A stretch of 64,000 nt of DNA from Myxococcus hansupus (GCF_000280925.3 NZ_CP012109.1:2438501-2502500), one strand, 5' to 3'; positions 36,287-46,516 are shown, counted from the stretch's first letter. A program made the numbers and translations. Notes: generated by a model not told the origin, from the sequence alone.

Positions 36287-36320
36287 GAAAGAACGCACGG
36301 ACCGTCGGAACGTCCGTGCG
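36287..36320 (-). terminator. terminator-like hairpin between vgrG and tssJ
   Basis: A 9-bp stem (CGCACGGAC at 36294-36302 with 36312-36320) and a 9-nt loop are followed on the minus strand by TTCTTTC. It lies about 70 bp past the vgrG stop and just before the tssJ start. It may terminate or attenuate vgrG transcripts. Confidence 0.55.
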
Positions 36321-36390
36321 AAGCGTAAACTGCCAGACAGGACGGACAGGACACAAGCCACACCCCCGCGGGCTGGTCCCCTGCTTGCTC

Positions 36391-38655
36391 CTAATTCTCC
36401 GAAATCTTGGAGCCCTTGATGACGACATCCCCGGATGCCGTGATTTCAACCTTGGCGCCCTTGATGACGACATCCCCGTTTTTCTTCACCTGGAGCGTGG
36501 CGGACCCTACCTTCAGGGTGAACTGCTCCTGGGCGACCAGGGAGATTTCCTTGGCGGACAGGGTGTAGGCGTCCTTGGCGGCGTGATTGACCTTGCCGCC
36601 GACGCTCACGAGCATGTCCTTGTCCACCTTGAGCGTGCGGGACTTGCCGATCTCCTCGGAGAGGTCGCCGCCCACCTGCATCGTGCGCGCGCCCTTGACC
36701 GTCTCCGACTTCTTGGCGCCCACCACCTCCACCTTGGCGCCACCCACCTGTTCGGACTTGAGGCCGCCCACCAGTTCGTTGAAGGCGGCGCCCACGGTGA
36801 CGGCGAGCGCGCCGCCCACGTTGAGCATCTTCCCCAGGGCCACCGTCTCCGCGGACGCCATGGCCACCGTGAGGGCCTGGTTGCCCGTGACGCTGATGGA
36901 CTGGTCTCCGGCCACCGCCTCGGTGTGATTGCCGCCCACGGTGGTGGAGCGGTTGAGGGTGACGGCCAGCGACTGGTTGCCGGTGATGGTGCTGTCGTCG
37001 TTCTTCAGCACCGTGAGGGCCTGGTTGCCTTCGATGACGCGGGTGCGGTCCTTCTTCACCAGCAACGTCTCGTTGCCGCGGACCTCCTGCGTCTTGTCGT
37101 TCTCCACGACGATGTTGAAGTCCCGCTGCGCGTGGACATAGACGAGCTCGGTGCCGGCGGCGTCCTCGAAGCGCAGCTCGTTGGAGCCCGCGCCTCCGGG
37201 GCTGGAGCTGGAGCGCAGGGTGCTCTGCGTCTTGCTGCCGGGCAGGTCGATGGGCGTCGGGTTGGCGCCGTTGTAGACGCTGCCCGTGACGATGGGACGG
37301 TCCGGGTCACCCTCGAGGAACTCGACGACGACCTCGTGCCCGATGCGCGGCAGGTACAGCGCGCCCCAGCCCGGACCGGCCCAGGCCTGGCTGACGCGAA
37401 TCCAGCACGAGCTCTTGTCGTTGTTCTTGCCCTCGCGGTCCCAGTGGAACTGGACCTTGATGCGGCCGTGCTCGTCGGTGTGGATCTCCTCGCCCGAGGG
37501 ACCCACGACGATGGCCGTCTGCGCGCCCGGAATCACCGGCCGGGGCGTCACGCGGGGCGGGCGGAAGGGGACCTCTGCGGGCTGGCAGATGAACTCGTTG
37601 CGGTAGCCCTCGCGGCTGCGCAGCGACCCCTGCTCGATGCTCAGCGCCTCGGACTGGTGGCCCAGGTGCCGCACGGAGATGGGCAGGTACTTGCGGTTGG
37701 CGGACTCGTCGGGGTGCTCGGCCAACTCGAAGGAGTGGCCCACGCAGATGCGGCGGCTGTAGCTGGCGCCCGTCACCGTCTCCGCCCGCGCGCGCAGCTC
37801 TTCCAGGCGCACCTTGGCCAGGTTGCGGCCGGGGCCGGGCGCGTCGTAACGGCCGGGGTAGTCGTAGATTTCGAGCGCCACCTCGGCGTCGTCCGCCTCG
37901 GACGAGGAGCCCAGGTCCTGTGCGGGGCGCAGGAAGTTGTAGTCGCGCAGCGCGACGGCGCCGGGCTGGACCTCCGTCCGGGAGACCAGCTCGTGGACGT
38001 ACTCCTGCGAGGCGACCATCTGGCTGCGCTCGCGGAAGACGAGCTTGGGCTCGCCCATCATCGCCGGGTTGGCGGAGGCGCCATCCCCCAGCACCATCAT
38101 GTGGGCGTCCTCGCCGTGCTCGAAGAAGTAGAAGATGCCTTCCTCCTCGAGCAGGCGGGCCACGAAGTCGAGGTCCGACTCGCGGTACTGCACGCAGTAG
38201 TCGCGCTTCGGGTAGTCCCCCGTGAGCGCCAGCCGGTGCTCCACCTTGGCCTCGTCCAGCACCTTGTGGACGATGTCCGGGACGGTCAGCTCCTGGTAGA
38301 TGCGGCTCTTGCGCCGGTGGCGGAGCGTCCACAGCCGGGGCACGACGGTGGCGCGGTAGCGGCGGCGCTCCGGGCCATTGCCTTCATCCCAGCGTGACAT
38401 GCGCGACACGATGCCGTGGAAGAAGCGCGCGGTGCCGTCGCCGAGCATGATGGTGAGCCGGGCGTCCTGGCCCAACAACGCCTTCTCATCGATCTCCACG
38501 TCCGGCCGGGCGGCCAGCGCGACTTCGACGGCGTAGGGCTGTGACAGCGTCTCCTCGGCCTCGAACCCGAGGACCGCCAGCTCTCCGGCGGTGAATGGCC
38601 CTGCCTGGAACTCGAACTCAGCCTGGTTGGCTTGCAAGGCGGCGTTCGCGATCAT
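36391..38655 (-). CDS. vgrG: T6SS spike protein VgrG (TssI)
   Basis: The start is ATG 38655 (a possible earlier start at 38682 adds nine residues). The 754-residue protein has a gp27-like half ([43 protein letters not shown]), then the gp5 OB-fold segment [14 protein letters not shown] and [34 protein letters not shown] long beta-helix of degenerate GNxxxxV repeats follows, ending in a duplicated GDVVIKG motif. No catalytic effector domain follows the needle, so it looks like a structural VgrG that would need a separate tip or cargo. The 235-bp upstream gap to the divergent ompA-like gene presumably holds the promoters of both. Confidence 0.95.
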   Translation of the reverse strand: MIANAALQANQAEFEFQAGPFTAGELAVLGFEAEETLSQPYAVEVALAARPDVEIDEKALLGQDARLTIMLGDGTARFFHGIVSRMSRWDEGNGPERRRYRATVVPRLWTLRHRRKSRIYQELTVPDIVHKVLDEAKVEHRLALTGDYPKRDYCVQYRESDLDFVARLLEEEGIFYFFEHGEDAHMMVLGDGASANPAMMGEPKLVFRERSQMVASQEYVHELVSRTEVQPGAVALRDYNFLRPAQDLGSSSEADDAEVALEIYDYPGRYDAPGPGRNLAKVRLEELRARAETVTGASYSRRICVGHSFELAEHPDESANRKYLPISVRHLGHQSEALSIEQGSLRSREGYRNEFICQPAEVPFRPPRVTPRPVIPGAQTAIVVGPSGEEIHTDEHGRIKVQFHWDREGKNNDKSSCWIRVSQAWAGPGWGALYLPRIGHEVVVEFLEGDPDRPIVTGSVYNGANPTPIDLPGSKTQSTLRSSSSPGGAGSNELRFEDAAGTELVYVHAQRDFNIVVENDKTQEVRGNETLLVKKDRTRVIEGNQALTVLKNDDSTITGNQSLAVTLNRSTTVGGNHTEAVAGDQSISVTGNQALTVAMASAETVALGKMLNVGGALAVTVGAAFNELVGGLKSEQVGGAKVEVVGAKKSETVKGARTMQVGGDLSEEIGKSRTLKVDKDMLVSVGGKVNHAAKDAYTLSAKEISLVAQEQFTLKVGSATLQVKKNGDVVIKGAKVEITASGDVVIKGSKISEN

Positions 38656-38890
38656 CCACAGACCCCCGGGGCGGGGCCGCATCCAGAGGAGGTGGCCCGA
38701 TAGTGGTGCGGCAGCATGCCACGAATTGACGTACCAAGGGGGCCTGACACGAAATTTTCATTGCCGCCGTGAAGCGCAGCCGGTGCCCACTCCATTTCAG
38801 GCAGCGCTTCGGTATAGAGTGGAAAAGGGGGGCTGGCTTGAAACCGCAGGTGTCCCCGGGGTACCCAGGCAGCTTCCTTCGGGGAGAATC

Positions 38891-40729
38891 ATGAGAAGAA
38901 AAGAGCTCCTGCACCGCGGGCTCGCGTTGGCACTGGTGCTGTCGTCCCTGTCCGCTGGGGCGCAGGAAGGATCGCCCCTTCAGCGCGGGTTCGACCTGGA
39001 GCGCCTGGAGCTGAACCCCGGAGCGGAGGGCTCGCTGTTGGTGGGCCTGGGTGAGCTCCTTCCCAAGGGGCGCTTCCGCGCCACGGTGCTCGCGCACTAC
39101 GCCCACAACCCGCTGCTCTTCGTCGATTCGGGCCGGGAGCTGGCGGTGGTGGGCAGCCGCGCCACCGCGCATCTGGCCGCCGCCTACGCCCCGTTGGACT
39201 GGTTGCAGGTGGGGCTCCAGGTGCCGCTGGTTGCCTTTCAAGGTGGCAACACGCTGCTGATGCAGGAGAAGAACATCGCCGCGCCCGCCAGCCAGGCCCT
39301 GGCGACGCCGCGCGTGAGCGGCCGGTTCGGTCTGCTGCGGCAGGATGTGCAGGGCGGCGTGGACCTCGCGGTGGAGCTGGGCGTGGGTCTGCCATTGGGC
39401 TCGCGCGACGCGTTCTCCCGGGATGGTGATTCGCTGCGCTTCTCGCCCAAGGTGATGGTGGGCCGCCACTTCGGCTTCGTCCGCGCGGGCGCGGAGATTG
39501 GCTATGAGCGGCGTCCGCGTCTGTTGTTGACGGAAAGAACGGGCGACCTCGAGGACGAGGTGGGCGAGGAGCTGCGGGTGGGCCTGGCGCTCGCCACCAC
39601 CGGCCGGCGGATGCGGTGGGAGTTCAACGTGCGGGGCATGGTGCCGCTGACGAATCAGCCCACCTCCGTGGAGCTGCTGCCCGGCGGCCGCTACCTGGTC
39701 AATTCCTCGCTGGAGCTGTTCGGGTTGGTGGGCATTGGCGTCGGCTCCGCGCCGGGAACGCCGCTGTTCCGGTTGATGGTGGGCGGCGCCTTCGGTCAGG
39801 TGACGCCGCCGCGCGGCCCGGGCGAGTCGTCGGTGATGTGTGAGATGGGGCTGCCTCCCGAAGTGAAGGTCGTGGAGTGCCCCGACCTGGACGAGGACAT
39901 GGACGGCGTCCGGAACGGCGACGACAAGTGCCCGCTGGTGGCGGGCGACGTCGCGCGGCAGGGCTGCTCCGCGCAGGACACCGACGGCGACGGCATCGAG
40001 GACATGCTCGACGGCTGCCCGCTGGAGCCGGGGCCGGCGGCGCGCCAGGGGTGCCCCATCCCCGACCAGGACGGTGACGAGGTCCCTGATGAAATCGATA
40101 GCTGCCCCAATGATCCGGGGCCCGCGGACAACCGGGGCTGCCCCATCCGGGACACGGACGGCGACGGCATCGACAACGACAAGGACGAGTGCCCGAACGA
40201 GCCGGGTCCTCCGGAGCGCAATGGCTGCCCGGAGTCGGACTCGGACAAGGACGGCGTGCCCAACCGGGTGGACAGTTGCGCGAACGAGCCCGGTGACGCG
40301 AAGAACCTGGGCTGTCCGCTGCACGTGCTGCCGTTGGTGGAGCTGCGGCCCGACCGCCTGGTGGTGATGGGCAAGGTGTTCTTCGAGCCTTCGCAGGCGC
40401 GCGTGCAGAGCCGCTCCTACGAACTGCTGGACTGGGTGGCGAAGGTCATCAACGAGCACCCGGAGATTCCGTCCGTCGTCGTGGGCGCGCACACGGATGA
40501 CCGGGGCTTCCCGGATGCGAACCGCCGGCTGTCGCAGGGCCGCGCGGAGGCGGTGCGTCAATACCTCATCACCAAGGGCGTGGAGCCGGGACGCTTGCAG
40601 TCCGTGGGCTTCGGTCAGGACCGCCCCATCGACAGCAACGCGACCTCGAACGGCCGCGAGAACAACCGCCGCGTGGAGTTCCTGCTGGTGGTTCCCGAAA
40701 AGGAGAAGACGGGCACGCCCCGTCGCTGA
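38891..40729 (+). CDS. OmpA-family outer-membrane protein with thrombospondin type-3 calcium-binding repeats
   Basis: The start is ATG 38891, with GGAG 6 nt upstream and a signal peptide (MRRKELLHRG, hydrophobic core, LSAGA before QEG). The product has 612 residues. Residues ~30-320 form a beta-barrel-like region. Five TSP3-type repeats follow (DLDEDMDGVRNGDDKCP, DTDGDGIEDMLDGCP, DQDGDEVPDEIDSCP, DTDGDGIDNDKDECP, DSDKDGVPNRVDSCA) that would bind Ca2+. The C-terminal OmpA domain (about 490-605) has the VVGAHTDDRGFPDANRRLSQGRAEAVRQYL peptidoglycan-binding core, where Asp and Arg bind diaminopimelate. The next gene starts 30 bp downstream, so the two are likely cotranscribed. Confidence 0.92.
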   Translation: MRRKELLHRGLALALVLSSLSAGAQEGSPLQRGFDLERLELNPGAEGSLLVGLGELLPKGRFRATVLAHYAHNPLLFVDSGRELAVVGSRATAHLAAAYAPLDWLQVGLQVPLVAFQGGNTLLMQEKNIAAPASQALATPRVSGRFGLLRQDVQGGVDLAVELGVGLPLGSRDAFSRDGDSLRFSPKVMVGRHFGFVRAGAEIGYERRPRLLLTERTGDLEDEVGEELRVGLALATTGRRMRWEFNVRGMVPLTNQPTSVELLPGGRYLVNSSLELFGLVGIGVGSAPGTPLFRLMVGGAFGQVTPPRGPGESSVMCEMGLPPEVKVVECPDLDEDMDGVRNGDDKCPLVAGDVARQGCSAQDTDGDGIEDMLDGCPLEPGPAARQGCPIPDQDGDEVPDEIDSCPNDPGPADNRGCPIRDTDGDGIDNDKDECPNEPGPPERNGCPESDSDKDGVPNRVDSCANEPGDAKNLGCPLHVLPLVELRPDRLVVMGKVFFEPSQARVQSRSYELLDWVAKVINEHPEIPSVVVGAHTDDRGFPDANRRLSQGRAEAVRQYLITKGVEPGRLQSVGFGQDRPIDSNATSNGRENNRRVEFLLVVPEKEKTGTPRR

Positions 40730-40759
40730 GCCATGGGCCATCCACACAAGAGCGTCTCG

Positions 40760-43700
40760 ATGAACGGAACGTGGCTCAGGATGGTGCTCGCGGGGGCGGT
40801 GGCGCTGAGCGCCATCGTCGCGGTCGCCGGGCCCGATACATTCTGGGTGGGCGGGAGCTCAGACGGCTCGCTGACCGTTGCCGAAGAAGAAGTGGCGCAG
40901 GTCAATACCTACGCCCAGGTCACCGCCATCAGTACGGATACGCAGGGCCGTCCGGTGCTCGACCTCGGGACATCACGGCTGGGCAGCGAGAACCTGAGCT
41001 TCGCGACCAACAAGCTCGTGTTGGTGCTCCAGGCCACCAGTCCCGCCGCTGGCCCCGTGCCAGGTTCGGGCACGGGGCAGAACACCATCGACCTGGAACT
41101 CAGCAGCGTCGGCCGGTGGGAGTTGGCGCGGGTGTCTTCGTACACGACAGGCACCCGGAGGATGGTGCTGACCCAGCCGCTCAAGCACGCCTACGAAGTG
41201 CTCGCCACGCAGGTCATCCTGGTGCCCGAGTACTCGAACGTCACGGTCGAGGACGACGCGGTCATCGAGGCCTTGCCCTGGAATGGCGTGACGGGCGGCG
41301 TGGTAGCGCTGTTCTCGAGCGGGGCCATCAACCTCAATGACACGGGGCGCATCAGTGCCTCGGCGAAGGGGTTCCGGGGTGGCGTCTTCACGCCCGAGCC
41401 GCCCCCTGAGGATGGGGGCACGCCCGCGGACGGATGCGACGCGGATGATGACGGTCCCACCGATTACCGCTTGGGCTCGAAGGGAGAGGGCCTGTCGGCG
41501 CACGTCTACGATGCGGGAACGACGCGGGGGAATGCGAACGCCACCACGGGTGGTGGTGGCGGCGCGTGCAGACAGTCGGGTGGTGGTGGCGGCGGTAACG
41601 CGGGGCTTGGCGGCATGGGTGGTAATGCGCGGGATCGCGCGAGCGGTGGCGCTTCACGTGACGTCGGCGGGCTGGGCGGTGCGTCGCTGGCCTACTCTCC
41701 GTTGACGCAACTGTCGCTGGGCGGCGGCGGCGGTAGTGGCCAAGGCGTGCACGCCACCGCGACAACGACCCCCAACGGCGGAGCCGGCGGAGGCATTGTC
41801 TTCCTTCGCGCGGCGAGCTTGAACGGCGGCGTCGTGGCGGCTTCGGGAGGGAGCGCCGAAGCGAGTGTCGTCAGCGGCGGCGGCGGTGGTGGTGGTGGCA
41901 CCATCTCCCTTCGGCTCGTGGGAGCCTGCGTCGGAACGGAATTGCACGCGGAGGGTGGAACTGGCGGCGCCGTTCAATCGTCGTCATCGGCCGCGGCCAA
42001 TGCAGCGGGGCCGGGTGGCGGTGGCGGCGGTGGACGCATCTTCTTCCAGTCCGCGAGCAGCTCGAGTTGCCCGGTGTCCGTGGCCGCGGGGCTCGCGGGA
42101 ATGACGGCCAACGGAGGGCCGAGCTCACCGCCAATTCCTCAAGGCGCGCTGCCCATTCATCCAGTTCAGCATTCGCCGCCGTACGTGGGGACCGTCGGTT
42201 TCCTGATGGGTGGGATGCCAAATCCCATCGCGGTGCCAACACTGTCGGCGCTCGCATCCCCCATCAAGACGGCGTATCCCCAAATCACGGGAACGGGCAC
42301 GCCGGGCGGGACGGTGCTCATCTATCGGAATCACACGGCCAGCTCTCAGGTCCAGGTGCTGCTCGCACGGACCGTCGTGGGCGCGAATGGCCAGTTCTCC
42401 GTGACGGTCTCCCTGCCTGCGAATGAAACGTCGACGTTGCGTGCGGCACATGAAGTTCAGGGGCTGCAAGGCAGCTACAGTGGGCCGCTTACGCTGCGGG
42501 TGGACACCCTGCCACCGGATACGCAGGCTTCCACGAGCGTGACGTTCCCCACGCGGGCCACGAGCATCAGCTTCACCATTCAAGGTTTCGAGGCGGATGG
42601 GTCTCCGTGCAATGGAACCACCACGCCCAGTTGCTCGTATGAGTGCAGGCTGGTGACTCCCTCGACGCCCAGCCCCAGCTTTGGGGCGTGTTCATCTCCT
42701 CGTACTTTTGCACTCAGTGGGAGTGGGACCCATCGCTTCGAGGCCCGTGCGATTGATGCCGCTCAGAACGTGGATGCGTCGCCAGCCATCATCGAATTCG
42801 TCGTGGACCATGACGCTCCCGATGTAGCGATTCTCGCTGCGAACCCAACCCCCCCCGCCGCACGTTCGCGATTCACGACCGCTGAGTTTGGTTTTGCAAC
42901 GACTGCTTCCGATGTCGTGAGATTCGAATGTGAACTGGTTCGTCAGCCCCCATTTGACCCGCCGACGGGATGGGTCACATGTCCCGCCCATCATGGGCTG
43001 ACGGGACTTCAGAACGCTGCCCAATACACGTTGTCGGTGCGGGCCGTGGACCGGGCTGGGAATGTGTCCGCAGCGCCCGCGACGCGTTCGTGGGTGGTGG
43101 ACACGACGCCCCCAAACACAGAGTTCACGGGGAGCGCGCTGCCCACGGTGACGTCCGAGAACATCTCGTTCGCGTTCCAGGGCGTGGGCGGTGACATCGC
43201 GCGACTCGAGTGCAGCCTGGATTCGGCTGAGTTCACGACGTGCACGAGTCCTTATCGGCCGACGACGCGGCCGGCGGATGGTCCTCATGTCTTCCAGGTG
43301 AGGGCCGTGGACCAGGCCGGGAACGTGGATCCGACGCCCGCGATGCATCGCTGGGAGGTGGACACGGTTCCTCCGCCGGTCACCATCGTGAACAAACCGT
43401 CCGATCCGAGCAACCAGGCGACGGCGGGCTTTGATTTCGACTCCACGGCGACGGACGTCGTGCGCTTCGAGTGTTTGTTGGAGGCGAGCCCCGAACCCGA
43501 GCCGCCTTTGCCGAGTTGGCAGACGTGTGCGGCCTCCAGCCTGTTTCCGAACCTGACCCACGGGACGCGGTACACGTTGTCGGTGCGAGCGGTGGACCGG
43601 GCTCTCAATGAGACGGTGACGCCCGCGACGCACGCGTGGACGGTGGATCTGGTGGCGCCCGACACGGAGTTCACGGGTAGCCCGAGGCCCGCTGTGACGC

Positions 43701-46516
43701 GCCAGAACATCTCGTTTACGTTCCAGGGGTTGGGCGGAGATATCGCGCGCCTGGAGTGCAGCCTGGATGCCGAGGCGTTCAGGCCGTGCACGAGTCCCTA
43801 CCAGCCGGCAGTGATTCCCGCAGACGGGTCGCACGTCTTCCAGGTGAGGGCCGTGGACCACGCGGGGAACGTGGACCCGACGCCCGCGACCCATAGTTGG
43901 GAGGTGGACACGCAGGCACCACCCGTCACCATCGTGACGAGACCCGCGGACCCGAGCAATCAGACGACGGCGGGTTTCGACTTCAACTCCACGGCGACGG
44001 ACGTCATCCGTTTCGAGTGCTTGTTGCAGGCCGTGCCCGCGCACGTGCCACCGCTGCCGGGTTGGCAGACGTGTGGTGCTTCCAGCCTGTTCCCCAACCT
44101 GAGAAATGCCACCCGGTACACGTTGTCGGTGCGGGCGGTGGACCGGGCTGGCAACCAGTCCGATGATTTCGCCACGTATTCGTGGTCCGTGGACACGATG
44201 GCGCCGGATACGGTGTTCACGGGAAGCCCGAGGCCCGCCGTGACCCGCGAGAACATCGCGTTCACGTTCCAGGGCGTGGGCGGGGACATCGCGCGGCTGG
44301 AGTGCAGCCTGGACGCGGAGGCATTCACGACGTGCACGAGTCCCTACCAGCCGGAGACGATTCCCGCGGACGGGACGCACGTCTTCCAGGTGAGGGCCGT
44401 GGACCAGGCAGGAAACGTGGATCCGACCCCTGCGACGCATAGCTGGGAGGTGGATACCACCGCGCCAGATACCGCCATCAGCCCGACCTCACCCGCGCCC
44501 CCGCGTGACCCGACCAACGTGACGGCGTCTCCATTTGGTTTCACTTCGACCGCGACGGACGTGGCGTACTTCGAATGCCGTCTGAACACGGTGGCGCCGT
44601 CAACGCCCACCACGGGGAACTGGGTCCGGTGCCCCGCCGCGCATGTCGTTTCGGGGGGGGCGGATGGCACCCGGTACCAGCTCCAGGTCCGGGCGGTGGA
44701 CCGCGTGGGAAATACAGACGCAACGCCCGCGAGTCACGCGTGGCTGGTGGACACCACGCCTCCGAATACGGCGTTCACGGCGGAGGTGCCTAATGCGTTG
44801 ACGAGCCTGTTCAACGCTCGTTTCGGGTTCCATGCACCCGGCGCGGACGATATCGATCGGTTCGAGTGCAGCCTTGATGGCGGGCCGTTCTACACCTGCG
44901 CGTCTCCGCATGATCTGACCGTCGGTGACGGGGACCACACGATGCTCGTTCGCGCCGTGGATCGCGCCGGCAATGTGGACCAAACGCCCGCCACGCATTT
45001 CTGGCGGGTGCTGTCCGGCCCCGTGAGGACCTTCATCACCAAGCCGACGGAGACCCTCACCAACAACCCCCGGATGGAGTTCACCTTCTCGTCGACCAAG
45101 GGGAACGTCGAATTCTTCTGCCGTCTGAACACGGAGCCCGAGCGCTCTTGCGGCACCATCGACTCGGAGCGGCGTGAAGTGGACTGGGCCATCGACGTCG
45201 GCGAGGGCGACCACACGATGAACGTCCAGGCCGTGGACCTCGACAATCTCGATCGGGACACGGTGGGTGAGACCCGATACTGGACGGTGGACATGACGCC
45301 GCCTCCGGCGCCGCTCATCACCAATCCAGCTTCCACCTACATCAACACGCGGGCACCCGCCATCGAGGGAACCGCCACCGAGGGTGGGACTGTCACCGTG
45401 TACGACGTGGACTCCGTGCCGCCGTTGGCGCTTGGGTCGAATGTGATCTCAATCACGGGCTTGTGGCGGGTGGACGGGGTGCTGCTCTCGGAGGGCTCGC
45501 ACACGCTGGGGGTCACGCATCGGGACGGAGCCAACAACACGTCCGCACTGGAAGTGTCTGAGCGTCGCATCATCATCGTGGACACGCTGCCGCCGGAGAC
45601 CGCCGTCTCCGTTCGGCCTGCAGCGCGCGGGCGTGAGCGGACCGTCCACTTCGAGTTCCAGCACCTGAACGAGCCCAACTTCGCGACGTTCGAGTGCAGC
45701 CTCAACGGCGCGGACTTCCAGAACTGTCCATCACCCCATCAGGTCACCGTCGCCCAGGACGGGTCGCACTCGATGCGCGTCCGCGCCAAGGACCTGGCGG
45801 GCAACGTGGACCCTTCGCCGGTCGTCGTCGAGTGGGCGGTCGATTCCATTCCGCCGAGGACGACCATTGGGACGGTCCCCGCCGAGTTCTCTCAGTCGGC
45901 GGCCTCCAGCTTCGCGTTCACCGCGGTGGATGAGTCGGATGTCGTTTTCGAGTGCAGTTTGAACGATGGCGGCTTCGTGCCGTGCGCCTCTCCATTCGTG
46001 CCCACGGGCCTTGTTCAGGGGGTGAACCGGCTCGCGATTCGCGCCACGGACAGCGTCGGGAACGAGGAAGTCACCACCCCCGCTGCATGGACCGTGGATG
46101 ACACACCGCCCGATTTGCCAGTGCTGGAGTCCCCGGAGGCCGGGAGCACGGTGGAGACACCCACGCCCCAGTTCCGCGGTGTCGCCTTGGGCGGCGCCCA
46201 TGAAGTGTTCATCCATCTGGATGGTTTCTTGCTGGGGAAGGCCTCCGTGAATGCTTCGGGAGAGTGGCGCTACACCGGGACAGGGAACCTCTCGAGCGGC
46301 GAACACTTCGTGTCCGTCTACGCCGTGGACCGGGCCCTCAATGCGTCCGACCCGACGACGCCTTCGTTCTTCAAGATCATTCCGTCGACGGAGATCGACT
46401 CGCGGGGTGGCGGCTTGAGCTGCACCCTTGGAGGCTCAAGTGGCGGTACGCCGCTCACAGCCCTGGGGCTCGTGGCGTTCGCCCTGCTGGCCGCCCGCCG
46501 CGGGAGGCGGCCGTAG
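40760..46516 (+). CDS. giant Ig-like-repeat surface protein with MYXO-CTERM-like tail
   Basis: The protein has about 1918 residues. ATG 40760 begins a clean signal peptide (MNGTWLRMVLAGAVALSAIVAVAG), and an in-frame ATG at 40733 adds nine residues. After a beta-rich domain come Gly-rich stretches (about residues 255-450, with runs of 6-8 Gly), as in trimeric or beta-helical adhesins. Next are about a dozen Ig-like modules with the linker VDT(T/M)(P/A)P(N/D)T and AVDxAGNVDPTPATH. Three modules repeat with a 546-bp period. The C-terminal end has a lone Cys (GGGLSCTLGG), one hydrophobic helix and RRGRRP, like Myxococcales MYXO-CTERM sorting tails but with one Cys only. It is probably cell-surface anchored. 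Two 8-base homopolymers (C8 at 42849, G8 at 44653) could slip. Confidence 0.87.
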   Translation: MNGTWLRMVLAGAVALSAIVAVAGPDTFWVGGSSDGSLTVAEEEVAQVNTYAQVTAISTDTQGRPVLDLGTSRLGSENLSFATNKLVLVLQATSPAAGPVPGSGTGQNTIDLELSSVGRWELARVSSYTTGTRRMVLTQPLKHAYEVLATQVILVPEYSNVTVEDDAVIEALPWNGVTGGVVALFSSGAINLNDTGRISASAKGFRGGVFTPEPPPEDGGTPADGCDADDDGPTDYRLGSKGEGLSAHVYDAGTTRGNANATTGGGGGACRQSGGGGGGNAGLGGMGGNARDRASGGASRDVGGLGGASLAYSPLTQLSLGGGGGSGQGVHATATTTPNGGAGGGIVFLRAASLNGGVVAASGGSAEASVVSGGGGGGGGTISLRLVGACVGTELHAEGGTGGAVQSSSSAAANAAGPGGGGGGGRIFFQSASSSSCPVSVAAGLAGMTANGGPSSPPIPQGALPIHPVQHSPPYVGTVGFLMGGMPNPIAVPTLSALASPIKTAYPQITGTGTPGGTVLIYRNHTASSQVQVLLARTVVGANGQFSVTVSLPANETSTLRAAHEVQGLQGSYSGPLTLRVDTLPPDTQASTSVTFPTRATSISFTIQGFEADGSPCNGTTTPSCSYECRLVTPSTPSPSFGACSSPRTFALSGSGTHRFEARAIDAAQNVDASPAIIEFVVDHDAPDVAILAANPTPPAARSRFTTAEFGFATTASDVVRFECELVRQPPFDPPTGWVTCPAHHGLTGLQNAAQYTLSVRAVDRAGNVSAAPATRSWVVDTTPPNTEFTGSALPTVTSENISFAFQGVGGDIARLECSLDSAEFTTCTSPYRPTTRPADGPHVFQVRAVDQAGNVDPTPAMHRWEVDTVPPPVTIVNKPSDPSNQATAGFDFDSTATDVVRFECLLEASPEPEPPLPSWQTCAASSLFPNLTHGTRYTLSVRAVDRALNETVTPATHAWTVDLVAPDTEFTGSPRPAVTRQNISFTFQGLGGDIARLECSLDAEAFRPCTSPYQPAVIPADGSHVFQVRAVDHAGNVDPTPATHSWEVDTQAPPVTIVTRPADPSNQTTAGFDFNSTATDVIRFECLLQAVPAHVPPLPGWQTCGASSLFPNLRNATRYTLSVRAVDRAGNQSDDFATYSWSVDTMAPDTVFTGSPRPAVTRENIAFTFQGVGGDIARLECSLDAEAFTTCTSPYQPETIPADGTHVFQVRAVDQAGNVDPTPATHSWEVDTTAPDTAISPTSPAPPRDPTNVTASPFGFTSTATDVAYFECRLNTVAPSTPTTGNWVRCPAAHVVSGGADGTRYQLQVRAVDRVGNTDATPASHAWLVDTTPPNTAFTAEVPNALTSLFNARFGFHAPGADDIDRFECSLDGGPFYTCASPHDLTVGDGDHTMLVRAVDRAGNVDQTPATHFWRVLSGPVRTFITKPTETLTNNPRMEFTFSSTKGNVEFFCRLNTEPERSCGTIDSERREVDWAIDVGEGDHTMNVQAVDLDNLDRDTVGETRYWTVDMTPPPAPLITNPASTYINTRAPAIEGTATEGGTVTVYDVDSVPPLALGSNVISITGLWRVDGVLLSEGSHTLGVTHRDGANNTSALEVSERRIIIVDTLPPETAVSVRPAARGRERTVHFEFQHLNEPNFATFECSLNGADFQNCPSPHQVTVAQDGSHSMRVRAKDLAGNVDPSPVVVEWAVDSIPPRTTIGTVPAEFSQSAASSFAFTAVDESDVVFECSLNDGGFVPCASPFVPTGLVQGVNRLAIRATDSVGNEEVTTPAAWTVDDTPPDLPVLESPEAGSTVETPTPQFRGVALGGAHEVFIHLDGFLLGKASVNASGEWRYTGTGNLSSGEHFVSVYAVDRALNASDPTTPSFFKIIPSTEIDSRGGGLSCTLGGSSGGTPLTALGLVAFALLAARRGRRP
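43083..44460 (+). repeat. 546-bp tandem repeat inside the surface-protein gene
   Basis: Closely similar blocks beginning near 43124, 43670 and 44216 (TTCACGGG(G/T/A)AGC...) repeat every 546 bp, which is exactly 182 codons. Each unit encodes two alternating Ig-like modules. The third unit is partial. The high DNA identity implies recent duplication or gene conversion. Confidence 0.8.

Noticed and set aside
38774..38788. A possible sigma-54 promoter upstream of vgrG (minus strand GGGCACCGGCTGCGC)
   Set aside because: The GG and GC spacing fits, but TTGC is GCGC and the first base is wrong. Such partial matches are common in high-GC DNA.
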